From assembly GCA_028698535.1 (NCBI GenBank), contig JAQVDA010000051.1, positions 1 through 5,383 of the forward strand: a DNA stretch of 5,383 nt, given 5' to 3'. The stretch comes from Bacilli bacterium. GTDB taxonomy: Bacteria > Bacillota_I > Bacilli_A > RF39 > UBA660. The notes beneath the pieces are model-generated. The model was not told where the DNA came from and did no database searches. It saw nothing but the letters and a program-made list of their open reading frames with translations. The stretch's first letter is position 1. Every line of letters begins with the position of its first letter. Position numbers and translations under genes: made by a program. This document shows positions 1-5,383 of the stretch, in pieces.

Positions 1-587
1 CCTTTTATTTCAATGCCATTTAAAATAGGCTGAATGCCTTGTTTCATTAATAAAGAAATAAACTCGTCATAATTTATTTTATTGGCAATGCCATCATATT
101 TTGAATTAGTGTCAATACTATTACTGATATTGCGGGAAGTTAATGTTTCAATCGGCGAATATATTTTTAAAATCTCGGCGGCCGTTTCTTCTTTGGCAAT
201 TAAAACCGGGAATTGTTTAGTGGTTTCATAATCTCTTAAAATAAAGTCAATGGTATTTTTAACCCCGTAACGGGCAATTTTTTCTTGAATAATAATTATT
301 TCAAGATGATTTAAAAATAATCTTCTTGGTGATTCTAAGGTCATACGGCGTAAGGCCGCAAATATAGTTTTACCTCTTCCTTCATAAATAATCGGTTTAA
401 TTTGTTTCCCTTCTTCTTGGCGAAGCGGATTAATTCCAATTACCTGTACGGTAATAACAAAGTCTTCATTTTCTTTATCAATTGCTAGACCGCTAACAAT
501 CGCTAAAGTGTTTAATTCCCGATAATCATAACAACCGGATAATAAAAAACTAATCAGTATCACCATACTAATAAATATCTTTTTCAT
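1..587 (-). CDS. gerC: Ger(x)C-family spore germination lipoprotein, 3' part missing
   Basis: This is the lipoprotein (C) subunit of a nutrient germinant receptor, which sits on the outer face of the spore inner membrane together with A and B subunits. The first 195 codons are visible and the rest lies beyond the left edge; family members are usually about 370-400 aa. Residues 1-18 form a signal peptide (MKK, then a hydrophobic run) ending in the lipobox LLSGC, with the lipidated cysteine at residue 19. Directly after it comes the family signature YDYRELNTLAIVSGLAID. Residues after that (VQVIGINPLRQ, YEGRGKTIFAALRRM, RRLFLNHLEIIII) match the GerC N-terminal domain pattern. The ATG follows the gerA stop by one base (TAA-A-ATG). 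An AAGGAG lies inside the gerA end at 600-605, 12 bases from the start. The two genes are therefore almost certainly cotranscribed. Reading of motifs is direct; function is from the family. Confidence 0.95.
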   Translation of the reverse strand, partial: MKKIFISMVILISFLLSGCYDYRELNTLAIVSGLAIDKENEDFVITVQVIGINPLRQEEGKQIKPIIYEGRGKTIFAALRRMTLESPRRLFLNHLEIIIIQEKIARYGVKNTIDFILRDYETTKQFPVLIAKEETAAEILKIYSPIETLTSRNISNSIDTNSKYDGIANKINYDEFISLLMKQGIQPILNGIEIK

Positions 588-588
588 T

Positions 589-2061
589 TTACTTGTTTAC
601 TCCTTGTTTAACAATATTTTTCCCCGCTAAGATGTCGGGTCTTTTTTTGGTACTAGCTAATTTAATACGAAAGACTGAATCTTTGATACCATCAAAACTA
701 AAAGGGGCGAAGGGGTATAAGTAGGGTTTACCAAAAGATTTGATACTTGATAAGTGCACGCAGAATAAGAGACCACAGAAGGTAAAACCAACCATACCAA
801 ATAAAGTGGCAAAAATTAAGAAAAGATAACGCCATATTCTAATCGCGTTAATTAAATGAATGGATTGAAAGACTAAAGCGCTAAGAGATGTTAACGCTAC
901 AATAATAACCATAATGGGGGAAACTAAACCAGCGGTAACCGCGGCTTGTCCTAAAATAACCGCTCCTAAGATGGAAATAGAATTATTAGAGATACTAGGA
1001 CTTTTTAAATCGCCTTCACGCATTATATCAAAGGCCAACAATAAAATAATAGCCTCGGCAAAGGCCGGAAAGGGAATAAGTTCTCTTTGTCCAATGATAC
1101 TAGTTAATAAAACCTCAGGGATTATCTCCTGATTATAAACAATAAGGGCAATATAAAAAGCGGGGGCTAGTAAACCAATAAAAAAAGCAATTAATCTCGT
1201 AAACCGCATAAAGATATTATGGAGGGCTTTTTGATAATAACAATCAGCGGTGTGTAAAAAATCGACTAAAAAGACGGGAATAATAATAGCTAAGGGAGAA
1301 TTATCCACCATAATGATAACCCGACCTTCTAGAAGAAGCATACTGGTTAGATCAGCGCGTTCTGTACGGTAAGTAGTGGGGAAAGCACTTTTATATTCTT
1401 GTTCAATCAATTGACATAAAAATCCCGCATCAAAAATACCATCTATTTCTATTTGGGTAATTTTTTGTCTAACACTATTAACTAATTCTTCTTCGGCGAT
1501 GTCTTTCATATATAAAATACCTACTTTAGTTTTTGTTTCCCAACCAACAATATGTTCCTCCAGCCAAAGTTTGTTACTTTTAATTCTTTTTCTAATTAAT
1601 CCAATATTAATATCATAATTTTCATTAAAGGCATCTTTTGGTCCTTGGATAACGGGTTCACTAGTTGCTTCAGCAATACCACGATCAAGCTTAGCTTGAG
1701 TTTCATAAGCGATAGCTTTTTGATAATTATTAAAAAGAATTATACTAAAGCCACTAAATAAATAATAAGATAATTCTTCGTAATTATTAATAATTTTAAC
1801 ATTACGATTGGGAATATTTTTATTAATAATGGTTAGTAAATTTTTAAATAACAATTTTGTTTTCGGCACTACATTGGTAATAATAAAACGTAAAATAAGG
1901 TCGTTTATTTTATAGGCATCACTTAAAGATTGATAACTAACTAAATATATACTATCTTTAATATTAATATTTAACTTTTTTACGATTAAATCAGGACTGT
2001 TTCCATTTTCTTCTTTAATATTAGTGATAATTTGTAAAGCACTACGTGGCAATTTATTCAT
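589..2061 (-). CDS. gerA: GerA-family spore germination protein (receptor A subunit)
   Basis: This is the integral-membrane A subunit of a Ger-type germinant receptor; known homologues sense nutrients in the spore inner membrane and start germination. The 490-aa length fits the family (about 480-550). The N-terminal soluble part (residues 1 to about 250) contains the hallmark EPVIQGPKDAF at 135-145, followed by NIGLIRKRIKS. The C-terminal half is a membrane domain with hydrophobic segments near residues 256-270, 288-308, 330-346, 363-398 (probably two spans) and 411-437. It ends in the conserved FGKPYLYPFAPFSFDGIKD block and a KKRPD tail. An in-frame TTG lies at 2070, but the Shine-Dalgarno AAAGGA (2072-2077) is one base from it and 10 bases from the ATG at 2061, so I chose the ATG. 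The next gene is gerC; no B (permease-like) subunit lies between them. The specific germinant cannot be read from the sequence. SpoVAF-type paralogues share this architecture, but the adjacent gerC favours a receptor operon. Confidence 0.95.
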   Translation of the reverse strand: MNKLPRSALQIITNIKEENGNSPDLIVKKLNINIKDSIYLVSYQSLSDAYKINDLILRFIITNVVPKTKLLFKNLLTIINKNIPNRNVKIINNYEELSYYLFSGFSIILFNNYQKAIAYETQAKLDRGIAEATSEPVIQGPKDAFNENYDINIGLIRKRIKSNKLWLEEHIVGWETKTKVGILYMKDIAEEELVNSVRQKITQIEIDGIFDAGFLCQLIEQEYKSAFPTTYRTERADLTSMLLLEGRVIIMVDNSPLAIIIPVFLVDFLHTADCYYQKALHNIFMRFTRLIAFFIGLLAPAFYIALIVYNQEIIPEVLLTSIIGQRELIPFPAFAEAIILLLAFDIMREGDLKSPSISNNSISILGAVILGQAAVTAGLVSPIMVIIVALTSLSALVFQSIHLINAIRIWRYLFLIFATLFGMVGFTFCGLLFCVHLSSIKSFGKPYLYPFAPFSFDGIKDSVFRIKLASTKKRPDILAGKNIVKQGVNK

Positions 2062-2071
2062 TAATACCAAA

Positions 2072-2077
2072 TCCTTT
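2072..2077 (-). promoter_or_regulatory. Ribosome binding site deciding the gerA start
   Basis: AAAGGA on the minus strand lies 10 bases before the ATG at 2061 and one base before an in-frame TTG at 2070. The spacing supports initiation at the ATG and rules out the longer reading. Confidence 0.7.
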
Positions 2078-2104
2078 ATATAATAGTTTTAACCAAATTT
2101 AACA

Positions 2105-2134
2105 GTTTATGAATATACTTTTTAATTATAATGC
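2105..2134 (-). promoter_or_regulatory. Weak sigma-G-like promoter candidate for gerA-gerC
   Basis: On the minus strand, GCATT (2134-2130) and CATAAAC (2111-2105) are separated by 18 bases. This resembles the forespore sigma-G pattern (GHATR, 17-18 bases, CATnHTA) but with one mismatch in the -35 and two in the -10. A start near 2097 would give a short leader of about 36 bases before the gerA ATG. Germinant-receptor operons are usually read by sigma-G, which is why I looked here. The match alone is weak in such AT-rich DNA. A TATAAT at 2130-2125 has no convincing -35. Confidence 0.25.
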
Positions 2135-2198
2135 ATAATATTTAAGGATAGTATTATTAGATACTAAAGGTTATAGTTACATCTAAGTACCATTGTTC

Positions 2199-2227
2199 TT
2201 GCATACTACTTAATGGTGTGCTATAAT
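2199..2227 (+). promoter_or_regulatory. Extended -10 promoter of the zinc-ribbon gene
   Basis: TTGCAT (2199-2204) and a perfect TATAAT (2222-2227) are 17 bases apart, and TGC directly precedes the -10, giving the extended TGnTATAAT form. Transcription should start near 2233-2235, leaving a leader of about 108 bases before the ATG at 2343. The -35 matches consensus at only three of six positions; the extended -10 compensates. Confidence 0.7.
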
Positions 2228-2233
2228 TGTTTA

Positions 2234-2245
2234 TGTCAAATGACA
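2234..2245 (+). promoter_or_regulatory. Palindrome at the predicted transcription start, possible operator
   Basis: TGTCAAATGACA is a perfect inverted repeat of TGTCA around AA, sitting at the predicted +1 of the zinc-ribbon promoter. A 7-bp inverted repeat, CCATTGT (2190-2196) and ACAATGG (2243-2249), also brackets the promoter. Position suits a repressor site, but no regulator is known to me for this motif, and short palindromes are common in AT-rich DNA. Confidence 0.3.
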
Positions 2246-2329
2246 ATGGAGTTAACATTCTAAACCAGTTATCCTTAATTTTTATCAAGGAAGTAAGTTT
2301 ATGAATTGCAATTTCCAAATATGATAATT

Positions 2330-2337
2330 AAGGAGGG
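2330..2337 (+). promoter_or_regulatory. Ribosome binding site of the zinc-ribbon gene
   Basis: AAGGAGGG is a near-perfect Shine-Dalgarno, 5 bases before the ATG at 2343. It is the strongest in the window and fixes the start of this short gene. Confidence 0.85.
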
Positions 2338-2342
2338 TTAGA

Positions 2343-2528
2343 ATGGAAGAAAAGAAGATTATTTGTCAAGATTGTGGGCAAGAGTTTATTTTTTCAGTTT
2401 CCGAACAAGAATTCTACCGTGAAAAAGGTTTTGATAATGAACCAAAAAGATGTCGTGATTGTCGCAGACGTCGTAAAGCGGAACGAAGAAATAATCGCGA
2501 TAACGATTCAGATAGAAGATGGGAATAA
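2343..2528 (+). CDS. Small zinc-ribbon domain protein (zf-trcl-like)
   Basis: The gene encodes a 61-aa protein. Residues 8-11 (CQDC) and 37-40 (CRDC) are two CxxC knuckles that would bind one zinc ion. The segment between them (GQEFIFSVSEQEFYREKGFD, then NEPKRC) matches the 'probable zinc-ribbon' family seen in many Firmicutes and other bacteria, whose role is not established. After the second knuckle comes a very basic tail (RRRRKAERRNN) that suggests nucleic-acid or ribosome contact; this is inference. It stands alone, with a strong promoter, a long leader, a strong Shine-Dalgarno and a terminator starting at its stop codon, so it is probably well expressed. It is transcribed divergently from the germination operon and need not be related to it. 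Confidence 0.9.
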   Translation: MEEKKIICQDCGQEFIFSVSEQEFYREKGFDNEPKRCRDCRRRRKAERRNNRDNDSDRRWE

Positions 2529-2548
2529 AAGAGCTAAGCTCTTTTTTT
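2527..2548 (+). terminator. Intrinsic terminator of the zinc-ribbon gene
   Basis: AAAAGAGC (2527-2534), a TAA loop (2535-2537) and GCTCTTTT (2538-2545) form an 8-bp stem running into T2543-T2548. The left arm begins within the stop codon, so the terminator overlaps the end of the gene. Confidence 0.85.
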
Positions 2549-2600
2549 GTTTAAGCATTTAATAATATAAAGGTTACTTGACATTATAAACTAGATTTTT

Positions 2601-2629
2601 TTGAAAAGACTATAAAAATAAGCTATAAT
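2601..2629 (+). promoter_or_regulatory. Sigma-A promoter of the membrane/DUF1292-like pair
   Basis: TTGAAA (2601-2606) and TATAAT (2624-2629) are exactly 17 bases apart, matching consensus at 11 of 12 positions. The predicted start near 2636 lies just before the Shine-Dalgarno AAGGAG (2639-2644), so the leader is very short. This is the best promoter in the window. Confidence 0.85.
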
Positions 2630-2649
2630 ATTATTGATAAGGAGAATGT

Positions 2650-2946
2650 ATGATGGAATATAACTGGAAAAAGTGGCAAGCAGAACAACAACGTTTAACG
2701 GTTAAGGCTAAGAAAAAAAAGCCGGCTAGTAGAGTTTTAACATTGGTGGCCGTTGTATTACTAGCGACTGGTTTAGGTTTTGGGGGCGATTTACTACTAC
2801 AAAGACATGATGAATATAATAAAAGGCAAGATGAAGCTAATCGCGCTAGTTATGAAGCAATAGAGGGAAGGATGAAAGAATACAAAGAATATAAAGCCTT
2901 AGAAGACCTAGAAGATCAACAACCAGGGAAGGGGATTAGTAAGTAA
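2650..2946 (+). CDS. Small single-pass membrane protein of unknown function
   Basis: I do not recognise this 98-aa protein. Residues 1-27 are hydrophilic with a basic stretch (KAKKKKP, 19-25). Residues 28-50 form one membrane helix (VLTLVAVVLLATGLGFGG and onward). Residues 51-98 are charged, probably helical and rich in E, K, Y and D, with no cysteine. The basic flank predicts N-terminus inside and C-terminal tail outside. Size and topology recall FtsL/DivIC-type division proteins, but the tail lacks their leucine-zipper heptads, so I do not make that call. Two ATGs stand in tandem at 2650 and 2653; AAGGAG (2639-2644) is 5 or 8 bases away, so the second may be the true start, shortening the protein by one residue. 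Its stop overlaps the next ATG by one base, and the genes share a promoter and terminator. Confidence 0.8.
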   Translation: MMEYNWKKWQAEQQRLTVKAKKKKPASRVLTLVAVVLLATGLGFGGDLLLQRHDEYNKRQDEANRASYEAIEGRMKEYKEYKALEDLEDQQPGKGISK

Positions 2947-3209
2947 TGACTATTAATAATAATGAGGGGATTAATAAAGATGAATTAGTTACTTTTGATG
3001 ATGGTACTGAATATTTTGTCATTGACATTGTTCATCATAATAACCAAAAATATATTTATTTTGCGAAAGAAGATAAAAAGGTTGAAGTTTTTATTGCCAA
3101 GGAAGTTATAGAAGATGGTAAGTTAATCGTTGAGGTTTTAGATGATGGGCCAGAAAAAGAGGAAGTAATGAAAAAATTATTAACCCAGATGTTAAAAGAT
3201 AAGAACTAG
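2946..3209 (+). CDS. Small acidic DUF1292-like protein
   Basis: The protein is 87 aa, soluble and acidic. Residues 13-65 alternate in a beta-strand pattern (ELVTFDDGTEYFVIDIVHHN, then KYIYFAKEDKKVEVFIAKEV and KLIVEVLDD), followed by a C-terminal helix (about 69-84). This layout, a D/E-G-x-E-Y-x-V-x-D opening and an E/D-rich end resemble the DUF1292 (YrzB-like) family of Firmicutes, which has no settled function. The family match is by eye and moderate. The ATG shares its A with the last base of the preceding TAA (TAATG), which suggests translational coupling; AAGGGG (2929-2934) lies 11 bases upstream. Its tie to the membrane protein before it suggests the two act together, by inference only. 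The stop codon lies within the following terminator hairpin. Confidence 0.8.
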   Translation: MTINNNEGINKDELVTFDDGTEYFVIDIVHHNNQKYIYFAKEDKKVEVFIAKEVIEDGKLIVEVLDDGPEKEEVMKKLLTQMLKDKN

Positions 3210-3238
3210 TGGCCGAATGAGAACAGTAGTTCTTTTTT
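3201..3238 (+). terminator. Intrinsic terminator with two alternative stems
   Basis: AAGAACTA (3201-3208) can pair perfectly with TAGTTCTT (3227-3234) across an 18-base loop. Alternatively AGAAC (3220-3224) pairs with GTTCT (3229-3233) over a 4-base loop. Both lead into T3233-T3238. The compact stem is the likelier terminator; the larger one would include the last codons and TAG of the preceding gene. Confidence 0.75.
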
Positions 3239-3273
3239 ATTTGACATTAAATAGACAAATTACTTAGGTGGTA

Positions 3274-3302
3274 TATACATTTGTACCTATCTATATTATA
3301 AT
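3274..3302 (+). promoter_or_regulatory. Promoter of the HerA-type ATPase gene
   Basis: TATACA (3274-3279) and a perfect TATAAT (3297-3302) are 17 bases apart. Transcription from about 3309 gives a leader of about 42 bases to the ATG at 3351. TAGGT (3265-3269) and ACCTA (3285-3289) form a dyad around the -35, which could be an operator but is short. Confidence 0.6.
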
Positions 3303-3336
3303 AATATTTAGAATGGTAAAAATAAGCATAGAATGA

Positions 3337-3344
3337 AAAGAGGG
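3337..3344 (+). promoter_or_regulatory. Ribosome binding site deciding the herA start
   Basis: AAAGAGGG lies 6 bases before the ATG at 3351. The upstream in-frame ATG at 3333 has no purine-rich site at proper distance, and this site would fall inside its coding sequence, so the later ATG is preferred. Confidence 0.65.
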
Positions 3345-3350
3345 TATGGG

Positions 3351-5123
3351 ATGATTGGCAAGGTATGGTTAGTAACTGAAGATATTGTGGAACTTAAGCT
3401 TGAAGAAACGGAAAGTGGTGTTATTAATTTAATTAATAATTATGTGGTTTTTGAAGCTGATGAAAACCGTATTATTGGTGAAGTAAGGAGCGTTACCGCT
3501 GATAAGGCTACTGTTTCTTTAGTGGGGGAAATAAAGAATAATATTTTTACTTCGGGTATTATTAATAAACCGAATTTTAATCATCCAGCCCGATTAATAA
3601 ATTCAGATGAATTTGGTATTATATTTGGTAATTTAACTTTATCTAAGAATAATAAATTAGAGATTGGGGAAATGCCGTTATATCAAAATTATCAAGTAAA
3701 TGTGCGGATTAATGATTTTTTTAGTAATCATTTTGCTATTTTTGGTAATACCGGTAGCGGTAAATCTTATTCAGTTGCGCGATTATTACAAAATATTTTT
3801 TATAAAAAGCAATCGGTTCCCAATAACGCTAATATCTTTTTATTTGATGTTTACGGTGAATATCATAATGCTTTTGCGAATATTAAGGATGCTAATGGTG
3901 ATTTGTTATTTAAAACCTATACCACTAATTTAAAATTCCCCGATACCGAGATATTAAAAATTCCTGTTTGGTTATTAGGGGTTGATGATATTGCTTTATT
4001 ATTAGGGGCCGATAATCATATTCAACTAGCGATAATTGAAAAGGCTTTAAGATTAGTGGGCGTTTTTGCTCAAGAAGAAGATAGTGTCATGGTGTATAAA
4101 AATGATATTATTGCGAGAGCCATACTAGAAATATTATATAGTGGTAGTACCCCATCACAAATTAGGGATCAGATATTTGCGGTGTTGACCGTTTATAATA
4201 CTAAGGTGTTAAACTTAGAATCAAAAATAATACAGCCTGGTTATACTAGAAGCTTAAGACAATGTTTAGTTATTGACCGTGATGGTAAGTTAAATGAGAT
4301 GCAATTGGTGACTGAATTTATTGTTAGTTTTATTAAAGATGATCTAGAATTAAGATTACCGGATGGTAGTTTCCCTTATACTTTAGATAATCTAAAGGAA
4401 GCTTTTGAATTTTCTTTAATTTCTGAGGGCATCTTAAAGAGTGATAAAGTATATGATTATGCTAATATATTAAAGGTAAGATTACACTCATTAATTAATA
4501 GTGATTATCGTACTTATTTTGATTATGAACAGTATATTAGTAAAGATAATTACATTAGAAAATTATTAACTATGCCAACTGGTAAAAAGGCCCAAATTGT
4601 TAACTTTAATATTAGTTATATTGATGATCGCTTTGCGAAAGTAATTACTAAAATATATGCGAAGCTTTTCTATGATTTAGCGGTGCGTATTAATGAAAAA
4701 GCCTCTTTTCCCATTCATATTATTTTAGAGGAAGCCCATCGTTATGTTCAAAATGATAATGACTTATTTCTATTAGGATATAACATATTTGATCGTATTA
4801 CTAAGGAAGGGAGAAAATATGGTATTATATTAGGGCTTGTTTCGCAAAGACCGTCAGAATTAAGTGAAACAGCCTTATCACAATGTTCTAACTTTTTAAT
4901 CTTTAGAATGATTCATCCCGGTGATATTGAATTTATTAAAAATATGGTACCCGATATGGCGGAGGAAACAGTTCGCAAGTTAAAAATATTGCGTCCGGGA
5001 ATCTGTGTGGGCTTTGGTAATGCTTTTAAGATACCAGTAATTGTTCAACTAGCTCTACCTAATCCAGAACCACATAGTAAAAGTGCTGATATAGAGACTA
5101 CTTGGTATCAGTCTAATAATTAA
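3351..5123 (+). CDS. herA: HerA-type DNA translocase ATPase (DUF87/HAS-barrel family)
   Basis: The 590-aa product is a P-loop ATPase of the HerA branch of the FtsK/HerA superfamily, hexameric motors that move double-stranded DNA. Residues 1 to about 90 resemble the HAS beta-barrel (IGKVWLVTEDIVELKL, then VVFEADENRIIGEV). Walker A is GNTGSGKS at 132-139 (K138). The HerA-typical DVYGEYH follows at 166-172. Walker B is IHIILEEAH at 455-463 with catalytic E460/E461. EGRKYG at 486-491 (R488 a candidate arginine finger) and VSQRPSELSETALSQCSNF from about 497 (Q499) are the family's strongest signature. The end LPNPEPHSKSADIETTW matches the C-terminal brace. An ATG at 3333 would add six residues but lacks a ribosome site. 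Archaeal HerA works with NurA in DNA end resection; bacterial HerA also pairs with SIR2 or nuclease effectors in phage defence. No such partner lies within view: murC follows. The gene has its own promoter and terminator. Family is certain; biological role is open. Confidence 0.92.
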   Translation: MIGKVWLVTEDIVELKLEETESGVINLINNYVVFEADENRIIGEVRSVTADKATVSLVGEIKNNIFTSGIINKPNFNHPARLINSDEFGIIFGNLTLSKNNKLEIGEMPLYQNYQVNVRINDFFSNHFAIFGNTGSGKSYSVARLLQNIFYKKQSVPNNANIFLFDVYGEYHNAFANIKDANGDLLFKTYTTNLKFPDTEILKIPVWLLGVDDIALLLGADNHIQLAIIEKALRLVGVFAQEEDSVMVYKNDIIARAILEILYSGSTPSQIRDQIFAVLTVYNTKVLNLESKIIQPGYTRSLRQCLVIDRDGKLNEMQLVTEFIVSFIKDDLELRLPDGSFPYTLDNLKEAFEFSLISEGILKSDKVYDYANILKVRLHSLINSDYRTYFDYEQYISKDNYIRKLLTMPTGKKAQIVNFNISYIDDRFAKVITKIYAKLFYDLAVRINEKASFPIHIILEEAHRYVQNDNDLFLLGYNIFDRITKEGRKYGIILGLVSQRPSELSETALSQCSNFLIFRMIHPGDIEFIKNMVPDMAEETVRKLKILRPGICVGFGNAFKIPVIVQLALPNPEPHSKSADIETTWYQSNN

Positions 5124-5140
5124 ACAAGCCATTTTCTTAT

Positions 5141-5167
5141 AGATACTAATTAATTTAGTATCTTTTT
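5141..5167 (+). terminator. Intrinsic terminator after herA
   Basis: AGATACTAA (5141-5149) and TTAGTATCT (5155-5163) form a perfect 9-bp stem with the loop TTAAT, followed by T5163-T5167. It separates herA from murC transcriptionally, though the AT-rich stem may allow some read-through. Confidence 0.85.
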
Positions 5168-5181
5168 ATTAGAAGCGATAA

Positions 5182-5210
5182 TTATTATTATTCTCTTCAT
5201 AGAATATATT
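5182..5210 (+). promoter_or_regulatory. Weak promoter candidate for murC
   Basis: TATATT (5205-5210) could be a -10 with TTATTA (5182-5187) 17 bases upstream as a poor -35 (three of six). Some promoter is expected here because a terminator precedes it. TAGAAT at 5200-5205 is an alternative -10 without a good -35. Confidence 0.3.
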
Positions 5211-5220
5211 AGAAAACTAT

Positions 5221-5226
5221 GAGGGG
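5221..5226 (+). promoter_or_regulatory. Ribosome binding site deciding the murC start
   Basis: GAGGGG lies 9 bases before the ATG at 5236. In-frame ATGs at 5227 and 5230 are 0 and 3 bases away, too close for initiation. Confidence 0.65.
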
Positions 5227-5235
5227 ATGATGATA

Positions 5236-5383
5236 ATGATATATCACTTTATTGGTATTAAGGGAACCGGCATGAGTGCCTTAGCCCATATTTATCATGA
5301 TTTAGGTTATCAGGTACAAGGCTCTGATGTTACTGAGCATTTATTTACTCAAGACGATTTAGAAAAAAAGAAAATTAAGCTAT
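5236..5383 (+). CDS. murC: UDP-N-acetylmuramate--L-alanine ligase, 5' part only
   Basis: MurC is the cytoplasmic ATP-dependent ligase that adds L-alanine to UDP-N-acetylmuramic acid, the first amino acid of the peptidoglycan stem. Only the first 49 codons are in the window; family members are about 430-460 aa. The N-terminus [17 protein letters not shown] carries the Rossmann-type GxKGxGMS loop that binds the UDP-sugar, followed by [16 protein letters not shown], a standard MurC sequence. MurD and other Mur ligases lack the HFIGIKGxGMSALA form, so the assignment is firm. Three in-frame ATGs (5227, 5230, 5236) exist; GAGGGG at 5221-5226 favours the last. Its presence shows a walled cell, consistent with spore formation, and argues against a wall-less mollicute. 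Confidence 0.93.
   Translation, partial: MIYHFIGIKGTGMSALAHIYHDLGYQVQGSDVTEHLFTQDDLEKKKIKL

Noticed and set aside
914..1132. Plus-strand 72-codon open frame
   Set aside because: It lies antisense inside the gerA coding region, which has clear family motifs, and has no ribosome site.
2149..2166. Hairpin TAGTAT / ATACTA between the divergent genes
   Set aside because: The stem is 6 bp, all but one pair A-T, with no U-tract on either strand, so it is not a convincing terminator.
2374..2562. Plus-strand 62-codon frame overlapping the zinc-ribbon gene
   Set aside because: It is out of frame with the CxxC protein, lacks a Shine-Dalgarno and reads through the terminator.
2650..2946. FtsL/DivIC-type division protein
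   Set aside because: Size and single membrane helix fit, but the tail after the helix lacks leucine heptads and no division gene adjoins it.
3700..3933. Hydrophobic 77-codon frame inside herA
   Set aside because: It is a shifted-frame shadow of the Walker A region; AT-rich DNA gives such hydrophobic translations.
3351..5123. HerA as part of a phage-defence system
   Set aside because: No SIR2, nuclease or other effector gene adjoins it here: the preceding genes are a DUF1292-like/membrane pair and the following gene is murC.

Overview
The window comes from a low-GC, AT-rich member of the Firmicutes/Bacillota. It carries an endospore germinant-receptor locus, a peptidoglycan gene (murC), AAGGAG-type Shine-Dalgarno sites and TTGAAA/TATAAT-type promoters. 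Genes end in TAA or TAG, and tryptophan is written TGG throughout, so the standard bacterial code fits. A deep-branching or gut-type Bacilli/Erysipelotrichia-like lineage is possible, but the sequence alone does not fix the genus.

Layout. (1) The minus strand, positions 1-2061, holds a GerA-family receptor A subunit followed one base later by the lipoprotein subunit GerC, which is cut by the left edge. (2) A divergent intergenic region (2062-2342) carries a strong plus-strand promoter with a palindrome at its predicted start point, and only a weak forespore-sigma-like promoter candidate for gerA. (3) The plus strand then has a 61-aa zinc-ribbon protein with its own terminator; a two-gene mini-operon of a 98-aa single-pass membrane protein and an 87-aa DUF1292-like protein, overlapping by one base (TAATG), with its own promoter and terminator; a 590-aa HerA-type DNA-translocase ATPase (DUF87/HAS-barrel family) with its own promoter and a textbook terminator; and the first 49 codons of murC at the right edge.

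The genes do not form one pathway. GerA and GerC are partners in one inner-membrane germinant receptor. The zinc-ribbon gene, the small pair and herA look like separate transcription units, each bounded by a promoter and a terminator. The point most worth following is the HerA-type ATPase directly upstream of murC. No nuclease or SIR2 partner is visible, and in Bacillus, as I recall, this neighbourhood holds the FtsK-type translocase SftA. I see no mobile element, CRISPR array, tRNA or rRNA, and no clear sign of an undescribed multi-gene system. Most of the window reads as ordinary chromosome with several small genes of unknown function.
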